Source: Camarhynchus parvulus (taxonomy: Eukaryota > Chordata > Aves > Passeriformes > Thraupidae). Taken from it: a stretch of DNA of 64,000 nucleotides. A program made the translations under genes and the position numbers. The notes under the pieces were generated by a model. It saw nothing but the letters and a program-made list of their open reading frames with translations, searched no databases and was not told the DNA's origin. Below, piece after piece: positions 1-13,128 of this stretch. Within the stretch, counting starts at the first letter, position 1. Each line of letters starts with the position of its first letter. The stretch covers positions 33,762,993-33,826,992 of the forward strand of contig NC_044573.1 in NCBI RefSeq assembly GCF_901933205.1, given 5' to 3'.

Positions 1-1380
1 TTATTAGTGCAAACAGGAATTATAGTCCTAGACATTTTGTGCCTTTGGAAATATTCTCTTTCTCTACTTTGGAGCTCAGTAATAATGAGTAATTTTCTAT
101 ATATGCCATAGTACAGTAATTGTGCTGTTCTGAGTCTGTTATGTTCAGATTAGATTAAACAGAGAAAATTGGTTCTTATCATAATGTTTCATTAAAATTT
201 TAGAAGTAGGATAATACCAAATGAGAATTTGACTTTATTATCTGCAGAAATATGAAGACAGTTACATTTATGCTATTTATCATATCCAATTAGACTGTGC
301 TTATGAAAACAGAAGAAGGGTTAGTCTTCAGTGTGACTTTTCACCAACATATGTGATGTTTTGTCATACAGACTGCCGGCTGGCAGCCTGTGTATCTCTG
401 AGGTCAGGTTAAGCATCAGCTGGAGAGCTCATGTTATGCATACCTACTACTGGCAGTAACAAATCTCACTCCTAAAGAATTATATTGCTTTTTGTGTCTT
501 TTTTTTGATGCTGCTGCAGCTGACTTTAAAGTCAGGGGAAGATTAGCCATTCATTTCACAGCCAGGAATGCCAGACTCTCAAAGTGTACTTTGATTTGTT
601 CTTAGATCTGCCTCATAAGTATGAATTTCCACACTTACCCAAACCAGTCTGGAAAACTCTTGGAAGGAGAGTGCTGTGTTGTAACGATAGCTCTCACTTC
701 TGAAAGCGAGAGGGAAGAAGCCCAAGGGATCACTCTTGGACAACAGCTCTGCCGTCTTTGCACAGCAGCAAATCTGTTAAGCAATTAAACATACATCCTT
801 TCATCTGTGATGTGCTTTCATGTGATCTTAAATTTCATAAACTGCCAAATTAAGAATTCAATAGTAAGTGGTAAATTGCAGTCCTTATTTTAACAACCAA
901 CAATTAGTCTAGCAAGTGATGGGGTTTGATCTGCCGAAGCAAATTTGGACATTAACAAAAAAATAGTAAGATAAAATATTGGTCATAATGAGCCTCAGCT
1001 CAGAGATTTGTTTATTGTACTGCTAGTAAAAAATCTTTAGGTGATGGTAATGCTACAGTTTGGTAGTCCTAGACTGGTCTACAGGAAGCCAGGTCTCTCC
1101 CATGGTCATTATTCTCAGTAGAATGAACAAGAAAAAGCAGGAATGTTTTTCCATGGCTGTGTGGGCTTTGGCTCAGCCTGCCATGCAGCAAGAAGCTCAT
1201 TTGATGTTCCAGTCTGAAGCCAGGTTTTCTGTTGGGCCTCATTTTTCTTCTGTCCCAGCCTAAAGGTTTTAGCATGTGTAGAGCTAAAGGACTCCTTTCA
1301 TTAGCTCCTCACCCCCACAAATCCCGGTGGCCCAATTGGTCTCAGTCTCAGTGATCAACCAGTACTTCCCTCAATACACA
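1..1380. other. Unique AT-rich non-coding sequence
   Basis: No gene, retroelement end or RNA gene is recognised here. The sequence is AT-rich with scattered stop codons on both strands. The only open frames (1060-1263 plus, 1069-1275 minus) overlap each other antiparallel and resemble no family known to me. A polypyrimidine stretch followed by CAG near 495-521 looks like a splice acceptor, but no partner donor closes a plausible exon. Confidence 0.6.
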
Positions 1381-1500
1381 CCCTACCAAAAAACCCCCAA
1401 AAAACCCCAAAAACATAAAAACAAAACAAAATATCCCCAAAACCAAAACCAAACCAACCAAATGAAAAACCAACCCCAACAAATCCACAACAAAAACCCC
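1381..1500. repeat. A/C-rich low-complexity tract (about 120 bp)
   Basis: The plus strand is almost entirely A and C, with runs of 2-6 A separated by runs of 1-5 C and very few G or T. The complement is a G/T-rich tract of the same style as those at 12937-13128, 14571-14608, 43235-43272, 59751-59784 and 63446-63502. It is not an exact tandem repeat. The Lys/Pro/Asn/Gln-rich open frame through it (1327-1518) is a composition artefact. The G-runs of the minus strand could in principle form G-quadruplex-like structures. Confidence 0.85.
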
Positions 1501-4500
1501 TCAGTTCTGGAAGAGTAGACAGCTCCCTATGTGGTGTGTTATGATTATAGCTCCTTTAGATCTGTATGTTTCACAAAAACAACATTTTGCACTGCACAAT
1601 AACAGTTTATGATAAGTTCTGCTAGTACTGAACAGGAGAAACACATCCTGCTATCCTGATATAAAATGACCCCATCAATGATAAACTTAATCTGTTAGAA
1701 GTTACTTACCTGCAGGGTAAAATACCTAAGATGTAAACATTTTCTTCCAAGAAGACTTCTAATAAAATGATATGTCAGAAATGTACCTAAGTAATTTTAA
1801 ACACTATAAGGAAATGAGTTATTTATTAATTTTTGCTGGCACATTCCCTTTTTGTGAATGTTAACAGTAGGATATACAGTTCTCTGCATGAGAAAAAATA
1901 CCTGTCCTTGCTTACTACTCTTTTCCCCCTTTCTTGGAGAATGATCTAACATTTGTAGAACAGATATTCTTGTGCATCCTTGAAGGAAGGTGGGCAGGAA
2001 AGAAAGAACCACCAAATTATGTGCATGTGTCATCACCAGAAAAATATCTTTTTAATAAAGAGACTCTGTATTGCCATTTAAAACTATAACCTTCAGCTTA
2101 GACTTACATCTTCATGACATCAAGGGATGCATTAAATATGTTACCACTAAAATATAGAGCACTAGTGAGGTTATCAAATGTACTGAAACTCAGTTTGGAG
2201 TCATGGAACTTTAATACAAGAAAGATATTTTTATCCTTTACGGGGAATAGAGATTGGAAAATTTTTCATATTTTTAAAAAAATTAGGCCAATAGGAGAAA
2301 CATCCCTTAATTATAGTGACATTACATCTAATGGCTCTACTAAATCCCCTCTGGTTTCAAAAGTATAAATCACTTAGGTTGAGTTAACAGGACAAACTAA
2401 TTACACTGCTCTCTCAGTTTTCAGCACAACCTGTTGATAAACCCTCACTGAATTGAATCTTGTTTCAGCTACACAGTTATAGTTTATACAAGCTATATTT
2501 TTCCCAATCCACCAATATTCACGAACTTTACTATTTTAGTAAGCAATTCAACTATCTGAAAGCCATCAGTGACATTTTGAAGGTGCCATATAAATAATTG
2601 GCTCATCTCACTTGCTTTCACCACATTTTTGTACTTTTTTTGTGTCTCTGAATCTGGTTTTTGGCTTCCTCATTCTCATCACTTCATGTCAGATGCACCT
2701 TGGCCCTGATGTGAGCTGCAGGTCACCTCTTCATCCTGCCTGCACCACCCAGGGCAGAGCAGCCCACTGTGTATAAAGTACCAGGAAGGCTCAGGATGTG
2801 CAAGAAGGCAGGAAGGCCCATCCAGCCCAAGTGAATGGATGCTCCCACTCCTGCTGGAGAAGAAGTGGGAGCAGAGCTGCCTGGCTTGGCTGTACTGGTG
2901 GCATCCAGATGGCAGATTTTTCCAGATTGACTTCTCATTCCTGTTATAAGCAATTATCAGAGACTGCTCTGTTTTTCAACACAGGTTGGAGGGTTAGGAG
3001 TTAAATTGTTGTGATTCTCTGCATATAAAAAAAATCTAATTTATTTTTTCTATCAATGAATCTCATAGGTAGTGAATGGCACCCATCTTCTTACATATCT
3101 GACCATTGTGTACATTTGGTTGAAGTCTTCTGGAAACACAACACACTTTAAAATTTTTTTTGTTTTCTAAACATATTTAGTTAAAATTATTATTTAGTAT
3201 CAGCTTCATAAGGGAGCTTGCAAAGTTTAATCTTAGGCTCCATTGCAATTGAAAATGTTGGTATAAACATTGGTATAGCATCTCTAAGGTGAGATTTTTG
3301 TGATTATCATTCTACATGACTATATGAAAAGGAATTTAGCTTCAAAATGCCATTATGAATCATGAAACTAAACAAAAAGAAAGCAATCCAGTTTTGCACT
3401 AGAAAATCAGGTATAAAACAACAAAAAATCCAGGATTAGCTGTGGACATGTTTTAGTTTATCATAGTGCAAAACACAGAAGTGTGATGTACTTAGTAACA
3501 TACATAATCCTGCCGCCTTCAGTGAGACTCTTGCAAAGAGTGAATTCTGATTCCACCAATACAGGGGTTGTTAGCATTTCATATACCAAAGCTCTAATAA
3601 ACACATTTGTACAGGTTCTTGGGATTAAAAAAATTTTTATATCACAGTGATCTAAAATCTGTCTTGCCCAGAGAATCTGTTGGAGTTTTGTGGACAGAGA
3701 AAAATTCATTTAAATATTACAAATAACTTGTAAGCAATCATTTCTATCTATAAATAAAATTAATCTTAATAGACGAAAAGGATTTTTATTAGTATTTTTA
3801 TAATATGGATACACCTACTATTTTGACATCCACTCATTCCACCAGTCTCTTCCTTATTCTTTTTCTTCATCCTTCACCCGTTATGAAACCTTCTCCTGGA
3901 CTCCTGACACCCCTTTTTAATAAAGTTTTGATTGTTTGTTTTCATAGGCATAACTCTGGACATTCTCACTACTCTGACTCCTGTACAAAGGTTAATCTCT
4001 TCTGTAAACACTTCAGCTCTTTCACTCACCTCCTCCCTACACAACACCACATCCAACCACACACCAGTAGTTCCTGACTTTTTATGGCTCCCATCTCCAA
4101 ATTATCAGCTGTTTTCAGCCACAAGTATGATTACAAAGTTGAGTCCTTATTGATATATGGATACAGCTTTTATGTTAGTGTTTAAATGCTATATAAATGT
4201 CCTGTTCATTGAACACAAGTTATCCCTAAGCAGCTGTGCACATCCTTTTAACTCTGCATCAGGCTGTGCAAATGTGATTTTCAGAAGAATGGTGTACAGA
4301 ATGACAATATTCCTGACTCATTGATAAAGTACTTGTGTTTTTTGTTATCATACTGATACCAGATATAGGAAACACCCTCATCTCTGAGGGCTTGGAGGCA
4401 TAGGCAGTGAAATGCTTTAGGTGAAGCTCAGCAGCAGCAGGAGGAACAGCCCCTGGCAATGCCAGCGCTGCAAGGAGCTGCAGGGACAGCTCCACTTGGC

Positions 4501-6831
4501 CAACTCCAAGCAGACTCCCAAGCACAGGGAGGAGCACAGGCACTGAAGATTTTTTGCAGTGATGTGGTGGCTGCTTGGAAACTGTCCTTGAGCTAAACGG
4601 GAGCTCCAGTCAGGCAGAAGTGCAACCCTTTGTAAGAGGTGACCAAAGTCTCGGAGGACTGAGTTTGTCCTGTGTGACTCAAAAATGTAACACTGTTTCT
4701 CTTCCAGCTCACTAACTCTGTCACATTGCCCTTTTTCCTATTTGGCACCTAAAAAGTTCACTGCCAGAGCACTGCTACAAACTTAGCATGTCATTTTTTC
4801 ACTTGGTTCACAGGTTTTTACGTTTCTGTGGTGTTTCACACAGATCACCTGGATAAGATGCCTGAAACAGCTCTTGATCATATGATTAGCAAATCTTAGT
4901 CTACTTAAATATTTCATCTAATTAAATATTTTGTTGTCTGCACCATTAGAAAGTTTTTAATATTTTTTTATTTTCCAGTAGACAAAAATAGGACCTGGAG
5001 GAAAACCAAAATAAATTTTATTTAGATAACGTATCTAAATTATATTCTACCTCAGTTTTATTGCACATTTATGTTAGTTAACATGTTTAAATATTAGGCT
5101 CTTAAGAGCAACAGAAAACCAAACACTTGAATATTTCCATGTTCTTCCCTCTCTTTGCTATGGGGCTACAGACTAAATATGAGCAGAACTTGTAAGTAAT
5201 TTTATTCCCCTGGGAAAGTTCATTCTTCCTGGAAAATGTTTCCTTCACTGAAAAATGGTGTCAACTCCCATTTGACCTTAGTTTGAATAGGAAAGGTAGA
5301 AAAATCAAAGTTTTCAAGCTGTGTTTTCCAGCAGTGATGGTGTCCTGTTGGTGCCTTGGGACTGAGGGACTGTGTGAGCTGCAGAGCACTGCCTTGCTCA
5401 GGCTGGCATTGAAGACATTCAGGAGCAGGATTACATGTATAAGACTAGGACAAACTAGAAATGCTCGTGAACCTGTGCCTCTGTACAGGTAATATCTCTT
5501 TTCCAGCTGTACCTTCAAGTAATGAGACCCATGGGACAGAATTGCGTTATCATCTGGTACTGCTACTGTCTGGTGCTTTAATAATAATTCACAAGATGAT
5601 TTTCTTATCCTTTTAATGAGGTGTTATGTCTCTTTTTAATGTACATACAGTGCTTTTGTTCCAGACATTATGAAATACCAAAAAACAGCCTAAAGTATTG
5701 TCATTAGAAGAGATACAATTAACAAATAAGAAAGGAAATGAACGGCCTGCAAGTTTTGAATCTGAGAGAATACAAAACCCATTGTGTGCAGGAGTGACAA
5801 GGCAGTGTCAGAGCACAGGAATGACAGCAGAGCCACTCGTGTACCTGAAAGCATGCTTGTGAGACTGCAGTAGCTCATTCCATAAGAAGTGAGTGTCTGC
5901 ATTGAACTTAGGATTCTGAGAAAGATGAGAAATCCTTTTTGACATGTTAGATGGGTGTCTCAGGCTTTAGGGTGAAAAGTTGCATTTGTAAGATTAAAAC
6001 TTACAGCCCTCTTAGAGGCACTGAAGTGAATTACGATGACTTTTACAGGTCTCTGTCACAACTCTGTTGATCTTTTGTCAGTTTAATTGCTGACTTTAAT
6101 AAACTGGCTTGTAAGAGGTTTCTTTTGTTCTCAAATATTATTTTCTCTTTCAGCTCTGATCATTAATTGCTGTAAACAGCAATAAATAAAAATCAAAATT
6201 AATTACAACCCAAAAGAGTTAATAGTTTGACTTATGTAATCAGGCTCATGATTGCACAACAAACTGCTGGCAGTCTCTGGTTCTTCATGGAAAGGTCTGT
6301 GAATTCCAAATGTTATTGCAATGCCTATTTGTTAGAAAATATTTACTGTCTATCCTCACAATTAATTGATTTTCTGCTGCTTATTCTACAAAGATTATGA
6401 TTGTTGCTTGTGATGTAAAACATCATTTGGGAGTTTACTCACTGAGAGTAAACATAGTTATAGAAAATTATGCGTAAAGATAACTAGTGCCACAGAAATG
6501 CCGCACTGAAAATTCAGAGCCCATTCTTTGCTATCTAATCACTATAGACAGATTTAGACTTAATTCGAAAGTCTTCTGCTGCATCTGACTCTGGAGCTTG
6601 TGTCCATATGAAGGGATGGAGAGTGAGCGTGTGAGCAGATTTAGATGTAAGTAAGTCACAGCCTGCAAAGCATTTGCTTGGCTAGCTCTGCCATTACCAG
6701 CATCTAATTAATGCATTTACAGGAGCAGTGACCTCTGAAGAAAACGTAAACTGAAAAAGCAGAGTACCTCTATTAGGGTTTACTGACTTCCATGAGTTCT
6801 GGTTTAGGCAGACCAGGAGTATGCGGATACA
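1501..6831. other. Unique non-coding sequence with two GC-richer patches
   Basis: Mostly AT-rich unique sequence. Two patches, roughly 2680-2930 and 4375-4680, are visibly richer in G and C and contain CAG/CTG-rich words, but I cannot assign them to a repeat family or gene. Acceptor-like polypyrimidine-CAG strings end near 4708, 5507 and 6154 without convincing donors. Open frames of 60-95 codons (for example 4259-4543 minus and 3805-4077 plus) show no recognisable domain. Confidence 0.55.
5020..5040. repeat. Perfect hairpin, 9-bp arms, 3-nt loop
   Basis: ATTTAGATA and TATCTAAAT are exact reverse complements separated by ACG. The stem is AT-rich and surrounded by AT-rich DNA. There is no adjacent T-run or gene to make it a terminator, which would not be expected in a vertebrate genome anyway. 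It is most simply a chance or replication-generated inverted repeat. Confidence 0.6.
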
Positions 6832-6889
6832 GCAGGGTAAGATCCAGGCTATTGTGGAGAGCAGGGTAAGATCCAGGCTCTTGTGGGCA
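6832..6889 (+). repeat. 29-bp tandem duplication (two copies)
   Basis: The 29-bp unit beginning GCAGGGTAAGATCCAGGCT at 6832 is repeated at 6861 with only a few differences near its 3' end. Each copy carries a splice-donor-like string (CAG|GGTAAG), so the duplication also doubles a potential donor. No open frame of note spans it. It looks like a local slippage duplication. Confidence 0.85.
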
Positions 6890-9800
6890 TCTCTGCGTGC
6901 CTGGATCCTGGGAATAATTACTCATATGCAGAGTCACTGCCTGACTTGTGGACATTGGGTCTGGTATCTCAAATCCTGGACCGGTGGTAGGATTATTTTC
7001 AAAACAGGGGCCTATAGCTCTGTGTTTTAAATTTGTCCTGATTAACCTCTGAATTTGCAAGTTGAATTACCTGCTTTTCCCTTTCTGCAGCCATTATCAA
7101 GCCAATCACCACAATGCCCAGGCTGCAAGTGTAATGTGTTATGGGGAAAGGGTCTCACCTTGCACAGGTCGAGTACTTTCAAGATCCCTATTGAGGGAAG
7201 TACTTAGCACCTCACTGGTGTATTGCTAGTTGTTTTGCATTCTGTGATGAGAGTGACCTCCGTTAAGGACTGAGTAATGTCATTTTAAGATTTTGACTCT
7301 ATATTTAGAGGTTAACTCAGATAGTTCTCCTAAGTGCTTTAATTAAACTGTTATTCTTAAAACATAATTTGCAGCGGGTTAGCTACAGTGGACTCTTTCC
7401 ATTGCAGAGAAATCTTCAAGGTGGAAAGAATAATAGTGAAAATGACCTCGACTTTCTCCTTTTGAGTGCAGTGGTTGGTGTCTGGCTGCTGCATGGGGCC
7501 ACCACTGAGTACAGCCAGAACTCAACACAATGCAATTCTCTGAGGGAAAATAACTCCATTCTGTTAAGCGCAGGCATTGTGTGTGCTTTTCTGCAGAATG
7601 AACAGCTCCTTGTTGGATTCTGCTAGAGAAACACCTTTTCTTAGAAATAATGTCATTTGCCCCCTCATTTCACTTTTAAAATCTTATTTGCAGTGAAAAC
7701 TGGAAACTTTATTTTTTGAAAACACTGAAACTTTTAATCAAAGAAAAGACAACGAACAAAAAGAAAAATAGAATCAAAGCTGAAATATTTTAATGGTTGT
7801 TTTATCTCTTTTTGGTTTAAAAAAATGCTTTCTCCCTTGAGACAGACTTTCAGAAAAAAAATGTGAACAGAACCATCACTTACCTTAAAAATATAGGATG
7901 GTGACAGCAATCTTAGGCTTTACTCTATAACAGTAATTTAACAACACTGACACTCTCCTGCTGATTCACTGCTGATATGGTCTTGCTACTATGCAATTGT
8001 CTCAAGCTCAAAGCAGAGGAAAAGTTTGAGGCTTTGAGGACTGCATCATGGTGTGACAAGTCGTCTCTTTTGGTGCTGGTATTCTGCAGAAGGCCTACTG
8101 CACCTGGAAGCCTTCGGTCAGCTGGCTAGAGGAATATTTGGGTGTGTAACCATTAAAGACAGCCCTATGTCACTGGAAAACTGAAATTTACCCATGAAGA
8201 CAAGGCTCATCTCTAACTTGTAGAGTTAGGTGTTTGCCTTTGAACTCCTTCTCACAAAACAAAAGGCTAATTTTCATAAGGCACAGGATAGACAAAAAAA
8301 TAAGTATAGAGACTGGTACTGTACCCTTGGTGCCTGTGCCCACTTGGATACCACCATGCAGGTAGAAATATGTACAGAGTAATAAATGGTTAAACTTTAG
8401 TTTGTTTCCAAATTAATTTTGCTTCACTAGAATGTTTTCTCTATTAGGCATGGTTCTTTGAAACCAGGGCTTTATCCAGGAGAATGTTATCAGAGTTTGT
8501 TGGACTGGAAATCAAAAGAAGTGAGAGAACACTATAAATTATTAGATTATTTTTCTTTTATTTATTCTTTTTTGAAGGTATCAAACTTCTTCTGAAACAA
8601 TTCCAAAACTCCTGAAATGGAATTTTCATAGGTCAATAACAGGAAATTTACAACTAATTAACTTTGGGGCAAAGAAGAAGGCAACTATTTTCTAGTATTT
8701 GATTTGTTAAAAAATAATGTGGTGAAGGAAAACTTGATAGAAATTATTTTGATTTCTTGTGTTTTATACTTTTCTGGGCTATTTTCTGATAGAAAAAAAA
8801 TCTTTCTTACCCATTCAGACAACATCTTGCATAACTGTTATTTTGATAATCATACCTGGGTATGAAAACTGTTGTTACAAACCCAATGTTTTTATGGATT
8901 CCTTATTCAGCATTTTGTTCTATTGGATTCTTTCCTGTGTTTTCACTGACTGTGTTATTGTGTATGATTTAAATTTATCTCTGCTTATGCACAAAGATAG
9001 CAGAAGGTGTCTTGGCAAATGAATAAGAACTAGTCCATCACAGTACTCACTGAATAAGATACCCATGAAGATGTGTTCAGAGAATGGCAGCAGGGAAGAG
9101 CTGGGACATGATCACTGAAATCAGAGACAAATGAGCTGCTGGAAACTGATGAGAATCAAGGACTGTGGGGAAACATGCAGCGCAGGAGTGAGAGATATTC
9201 AAACCAGAGATAAGCAGGAGGATAGATACCCTCTGTGCTCACCACAGTGGAATCTAGGTGTCAAAAGCGAAAAAAAAAAACAAACCAAAAAACAACTAAT
9301 GTGGATTATTAACTAAGAAAAGTACTATCAAATATTTGCAGTCAAACACTCAGGGTAAAATGAGTTTAATGAAAGAAGATTTGAATGGTTTGTTATTCCA
9401 CATGCATTTCTACTGATGCTTATGAACAAAATGTTCTGTTTTAATAAACCAATGCCAAATAAGTTCTCCTACAGTCTTCAGGAGGGCTGACTAACAAGTT
9501 AGTATTCATACATGATGTATATTTTTGTCTTAAAATTTGTTTCCACAAATAATTTCCAGACTTCACTCTTGAATTTTGTTTTGTTCAGAAGAGAGGAATG
9601 ACTGAGCTTAAAATTTGCCATAGATACATATGGCCCTGCCTATGAAAAATTTTGTGTCTTCATCCAATGGTAACTAATATAAGGGTTAACAGCACCTCAA
9701 CTTATTGCTACAGGAGCAATCCAGGAATATCCCAATAGCAAAAGTCTTCAGGCAAACTTCGCCACTCATTGCTTTATCTCCCGCATGCAGCTATTGCTGA

Positions 9801-10346
9801 TTTTTTCCCTTCCATCAGTCAGGTGAAGTATCCCATGCAAGTATGACTTTGCCTGCTCCTGGACATGGATCACTGTGATCTCAGGGGTTCTATGTTTGTG
9901 ACTAAATGTGAGCATCTGCAATACAGGACTTACAGCTAGACTTGTCACTTAATACTCAATGGAGTTTATCTAGTTTATATAGTCAGTAATGTATCTAATG
10001 CAATCCATCTTATCCTAAAGTCAATGTCTGTGTTTTCTGAATGAATCATGCTCTTACTCTAAGGACATCAGCCTTGTTGCAGATCCCTACACTGCCATTT
10101 AAAAAAGATTAATTCTACAGTAAGATTTCATTGTATCACAAAACTGATCTATACACCTATTCATACCGCTCTTAAAACCCTGTTATGGGCAAACAGGGAA
10201 CACAGCTGACATATAGACAGAATAATTTATTGTTAGTCTCATTAAATTCTTGACACGTAAAACAAATAGCTGTTATTAGCCCAGACACAATAATAAGAAG
10301 AACAGTCATAGTCTACAGGAACACAGGAAAAAACCCAAAGAAACCC
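6890..10346. other. Unique non-coding sequence
   Basis: No recognisable gene or mobile element. A good acceptor-like string (CTTTTCCCTTTCTGCAG) ends at 7090, but no matching donor defines an exon downstream. The open frame 7369-7626 (plus, 85 codons) follows a TTTGCAG string and has no domain I recognise. The sequence is AT-rich apart from mildly GC-richer stretches near 7440-7620 and 8040-8170. Confidence 0.55.
9269..9297. repeat. A/C-rich low-complexity tract
   Basis: A run of about ten A is followed by AC-rich sequence (CAAACCAAAAAACAAC). It is a short member of the same compositional class as the tract at 1381-1500. No retroposon body is recognised upstream, so I do not call it a poly(A) tail. 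Confidence 0.6.
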
Positions 10347-10392
10347 ACCTTATTATCAACACCTTATTAACCTTATTAACAACACCTTATTA
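10347..10392 (+). repeat. Four copies of ACCTTATTA in 46 bp
   Basis: The nonamer ACCTTATTA occurs at 10347, 10361, 10370 and 10384, so the spacing alternates 14, 9 and 14 bp. This suggests duplication of a compound unit of about 23 bp. No function is evident. The flanking sequence (about 10140-11400) has an unusual texture but was not matched to a retroviral or LINE sequence. Confidence 0.8.
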
Positions 10393-11550
10393 AAATATTT
10401 AATTGAAGAACCCTAAAAACCTGCAAAGGCCAAATTTCCTCTCACCTACCTGGTTGTTTCACTATTGTTATGGTTACTCCTTCTCTGAGTCACCATGTCA
10501 CAGCTTCAGAGTTCTTCCCGAAGGGGCTGAGGATATCAAGGGTCATTGATGCCCTGGAGATATTGCCCACAAGGGGTTTGATACTGGTCACAGTGACACC
10601 TTCTTTCTTGGTGCTGCAGTCTCCTAAGGGTTATTAATCTCTTGTTTCCTGGCATGACATATATGTATGTATATGCTCTTTCCTTTCCTTGCTTGTCAAT
10701 TTGGTTTCAGTTTTCTTTGCTGCCCCTGATTTGCAAGGCTGCGCTCCTGCCGTGACCAGTGACAGCCGCTGTGATTTGTGTTTGCTGTAGGGGAGCTCTG
10801 ATATCTACTGGTGTTGCTGCTCTTCCACAGCTTGTTTTATTCTAGAATTTCTGCCACAGAATGCAGCTACGGGTATTGTTATTAACAATAACCATTAACC
10901 ACGTCGTTGCACAAGATTAAATGAAATCAAAATCAATTTAGGGAACAGTTACATAGTTGCCAGACAATTGCTATCACAGTTTAAACAAGTTAAACCCAGC
11001 TCAAGACAAGTCAACATCAGTCCTGCAGTCTATTACCACTACTAATGGCAATTTGCATTTCACGTGCTACAAAAGGGAGCCCAGGGTTGCAGGTGGAGTG
11101 GGGGTGAAACGTGGCTGCAGGAATATAAACTGCAATGAGAGCTATTGTGAAATGTCTTGGCTGTGCAAAGACTTGTGTAGGGCTCATGCTACAGCTGGGG
11201 TCGGAGTTAGGATGTTGTTCATTTTTAGTACATGTGTATAATTCAGTGGCAGCACAGCACTGAGCATGTCCACGGTTGAGAGTCCCTTGCCTTTGTGCAG
11301 CTTTGTTTTCTGGAGCAGTGCCAACCATGTAAATTCTTCACAGAAAAATATACCAAAAAATTCAGTGGGGTCAGCCTCTTCTAAAATGTCCTTGTCAAGG
11401 TTATTGAACACCAGCCAAGCCTTTCCTCTTTAATCAGTAGAAGCTGCCATTTGAGTTATGATTGTAACCTTTGCTTTACTGTGTTCAACTCCCAGTGGAA
11501 TCCCATAGAAACTGTGTTAGATCCATGGGAAATTTATGTTACAATTCTTT

Positions 11551-11590
11551 TGGTTAAGCTTTGCTTCTTTTGGTTAAGCTTTGTTTCTTT
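11551..11590 (+). repeat. 20-bp tandem duplication (two copies)
   Basis: TGGTTAAGCTTTGCTTCTTT at 11551-11570 is followed by a copy differing at one base at 11571-11590. Partial matches flank both sides (ATTCTTT before, AGGTTCTTGC after). It is a simple local tandem duplication with no coding context. Confidence 0.9.
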
Positions 11591-12461
11591 AGGTTCTTGC
11601 TCTCTTGCATTTTAACCTCAAAATAGAAAATTATTATCCCATTTTATCTCATTCATTGTAACAGTAATTTCATCAACACTCTTATTTTTTATCTAATAGT
11701 TATAATTTAGATTTCTTCTTGCTCTAGCCAATTGCTTTTGTGAATTTGAAAAATACTGCCTGCATCTTTAATTCTCCTTGCAATAGCTATTGGCTTAAGA
11801 AATTTTCAGGAGAAATTTTTTTTGACATAAAGAAAAATCAAATCTGTTGTGAGTTTGCCAGAGTGTACAGAAAAATGTATCCCTCAAATAATACCATTCC
11901 CAAATGAGCCAAGACATTTTATTTTAGTATTTTTAGGTGCATATTTTAATTTTTTTTTCTGTTCAGAACAACTAAGAGCATTGAAATTTCTCTCAATGTA
12001 AACAGTACTGTCAATGGTGTGTAAAAGTAATAACTTAAGACAACAGCTCTCAAGCAGCTCTCAGAAGAGTCTTTGTAGCATATTTTTTATAGTCCACAAC
12101 AGTCACCACATGATTCTCTTCTGTTTTATATTTCAAAAAGTAGCACTCATCTCAGGGAAGAAAGAAGCAACTGGATATCTTAGAGACAAGGGTCATCAGT
12201 GGGGCTGAGGTTCCATGAGTCATCAGCAACATATCACTTAAAGGGAAGAGAACCAAACAGGACTAGTATCCTAACTTTTTCCTGGCTTGACAAGTTTTGA
12301 AAAAAATGAACGCAAATATTTATAAAAGAAAAAAAAGTGCCACAAAGAATCATTGTATCATTAAAGACAACGAAAATGCATTGAAGCATTTTCTCGAGTC
12401 ACAGATTAGTCTAAGCTATGAGAAACACTGGACAGGGTGAGGCATATGACAGTTCCCCCAT

Positions 12462-12490
12462 TAAAAAAAAAATACAACAAACAAAACCCC
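12462..12490. repeat. A/C-rich low-complexity tract
   Basis: Ten A residues are followed by TACAACAAACAAAACCCC. Composition and style match the other A/C tracts in the window. Confidence 0.6.
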
Positions 12491-12936
12491 TTTAGAAATG
12501 CTTAACATTTTTGCAATCCAAATAGAAAGACGTGCATCCACCTGAATACCTTCCAGTATACTCTGGTGTGTCAAAAATAAAGCCCTTTGAAATCATGCTC
12601 ACAGGTGTTTCAGATTTAGATTTCTCTAAGTTTCTGTGTGAATTGTTAATCATAATACTTTCTACTATTTGCGAGAAGATATTTTGCTGTCACACAGACA
12701 GCATGAGTGACAGGTTTTTCTCCCACCTCTTTATATGTATAATGAATTGTTTCATTGCACACATAAAAAGGAGAAAATTTAGAGTTAGTTATCATTTCCA
12801 GACTGTGCTTTATCTATTTTTCACACAGTAGAAAATGATCCCATATCTTACTGCAATAGTTTCTAGTTCTAACTTATTTTTATTTTTTTTCAACATAGAG
12901 TATTTTATTTAAATCTGTCTTAGACCATGCTGTCAG

Positions 12937-13128
12937 TGGGTTTGGTTTTCTTTGTTTATTTGGTTGATAGGGTTGGAGGTTTTTTTTGTTTGGTTTTTGT
13001 TTGGTTTTGGTTTTTTGGTTTTTTGTTTGTTTTTTGTTTTTTGTTTGTTTGGGTTTTTGGTTTTGCTTTGTTTTATGGGATTTTTGGTTTTTTTCTGTAT
13101 GCTTGCTTTTTGTTTTGGTTTCTTTTTC
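12937..13128. repeat. Long G/T-rich low-complexity tract (about 190 bp)
   Basis: The plus strand is almost wholly T and G, with T-runs of 2-8 broken by G-runs of 1-3 (for example TTTGGTTTTGGTTTTTTGG). Several GG and GGG runs occur, but they are irregularly spaced. Open frames on both strands (12927-13229 plus, Phe/Val/Gly-rich; 12880-13233 minus, Lys/Asn/Thr-rich) are translations of the tract and not genes. This is the largest member of a recurring G/T tract class in the window. Confidence 0.88.

Larger units (their letters stand above)
10393..12936. other. Unique non-coding sequence, GC-richer 10500-11330
   Basis: The first 900 bases are moderately GC-richer and contain overlapping open frames on both strands (10957-11241 plus; 11017-11328 and 11184-11411 minus). 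None shows reverse transcriptase, integrase, gag or other recognisable motifs. A small hairpin (TATTGTTA, T, TAACAATA) lies at 10874-10890. The remainder is AT-rich. I considered a degraded LTR element but saw no paired ends or coding motifs to support it. Confidence 0.5.
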
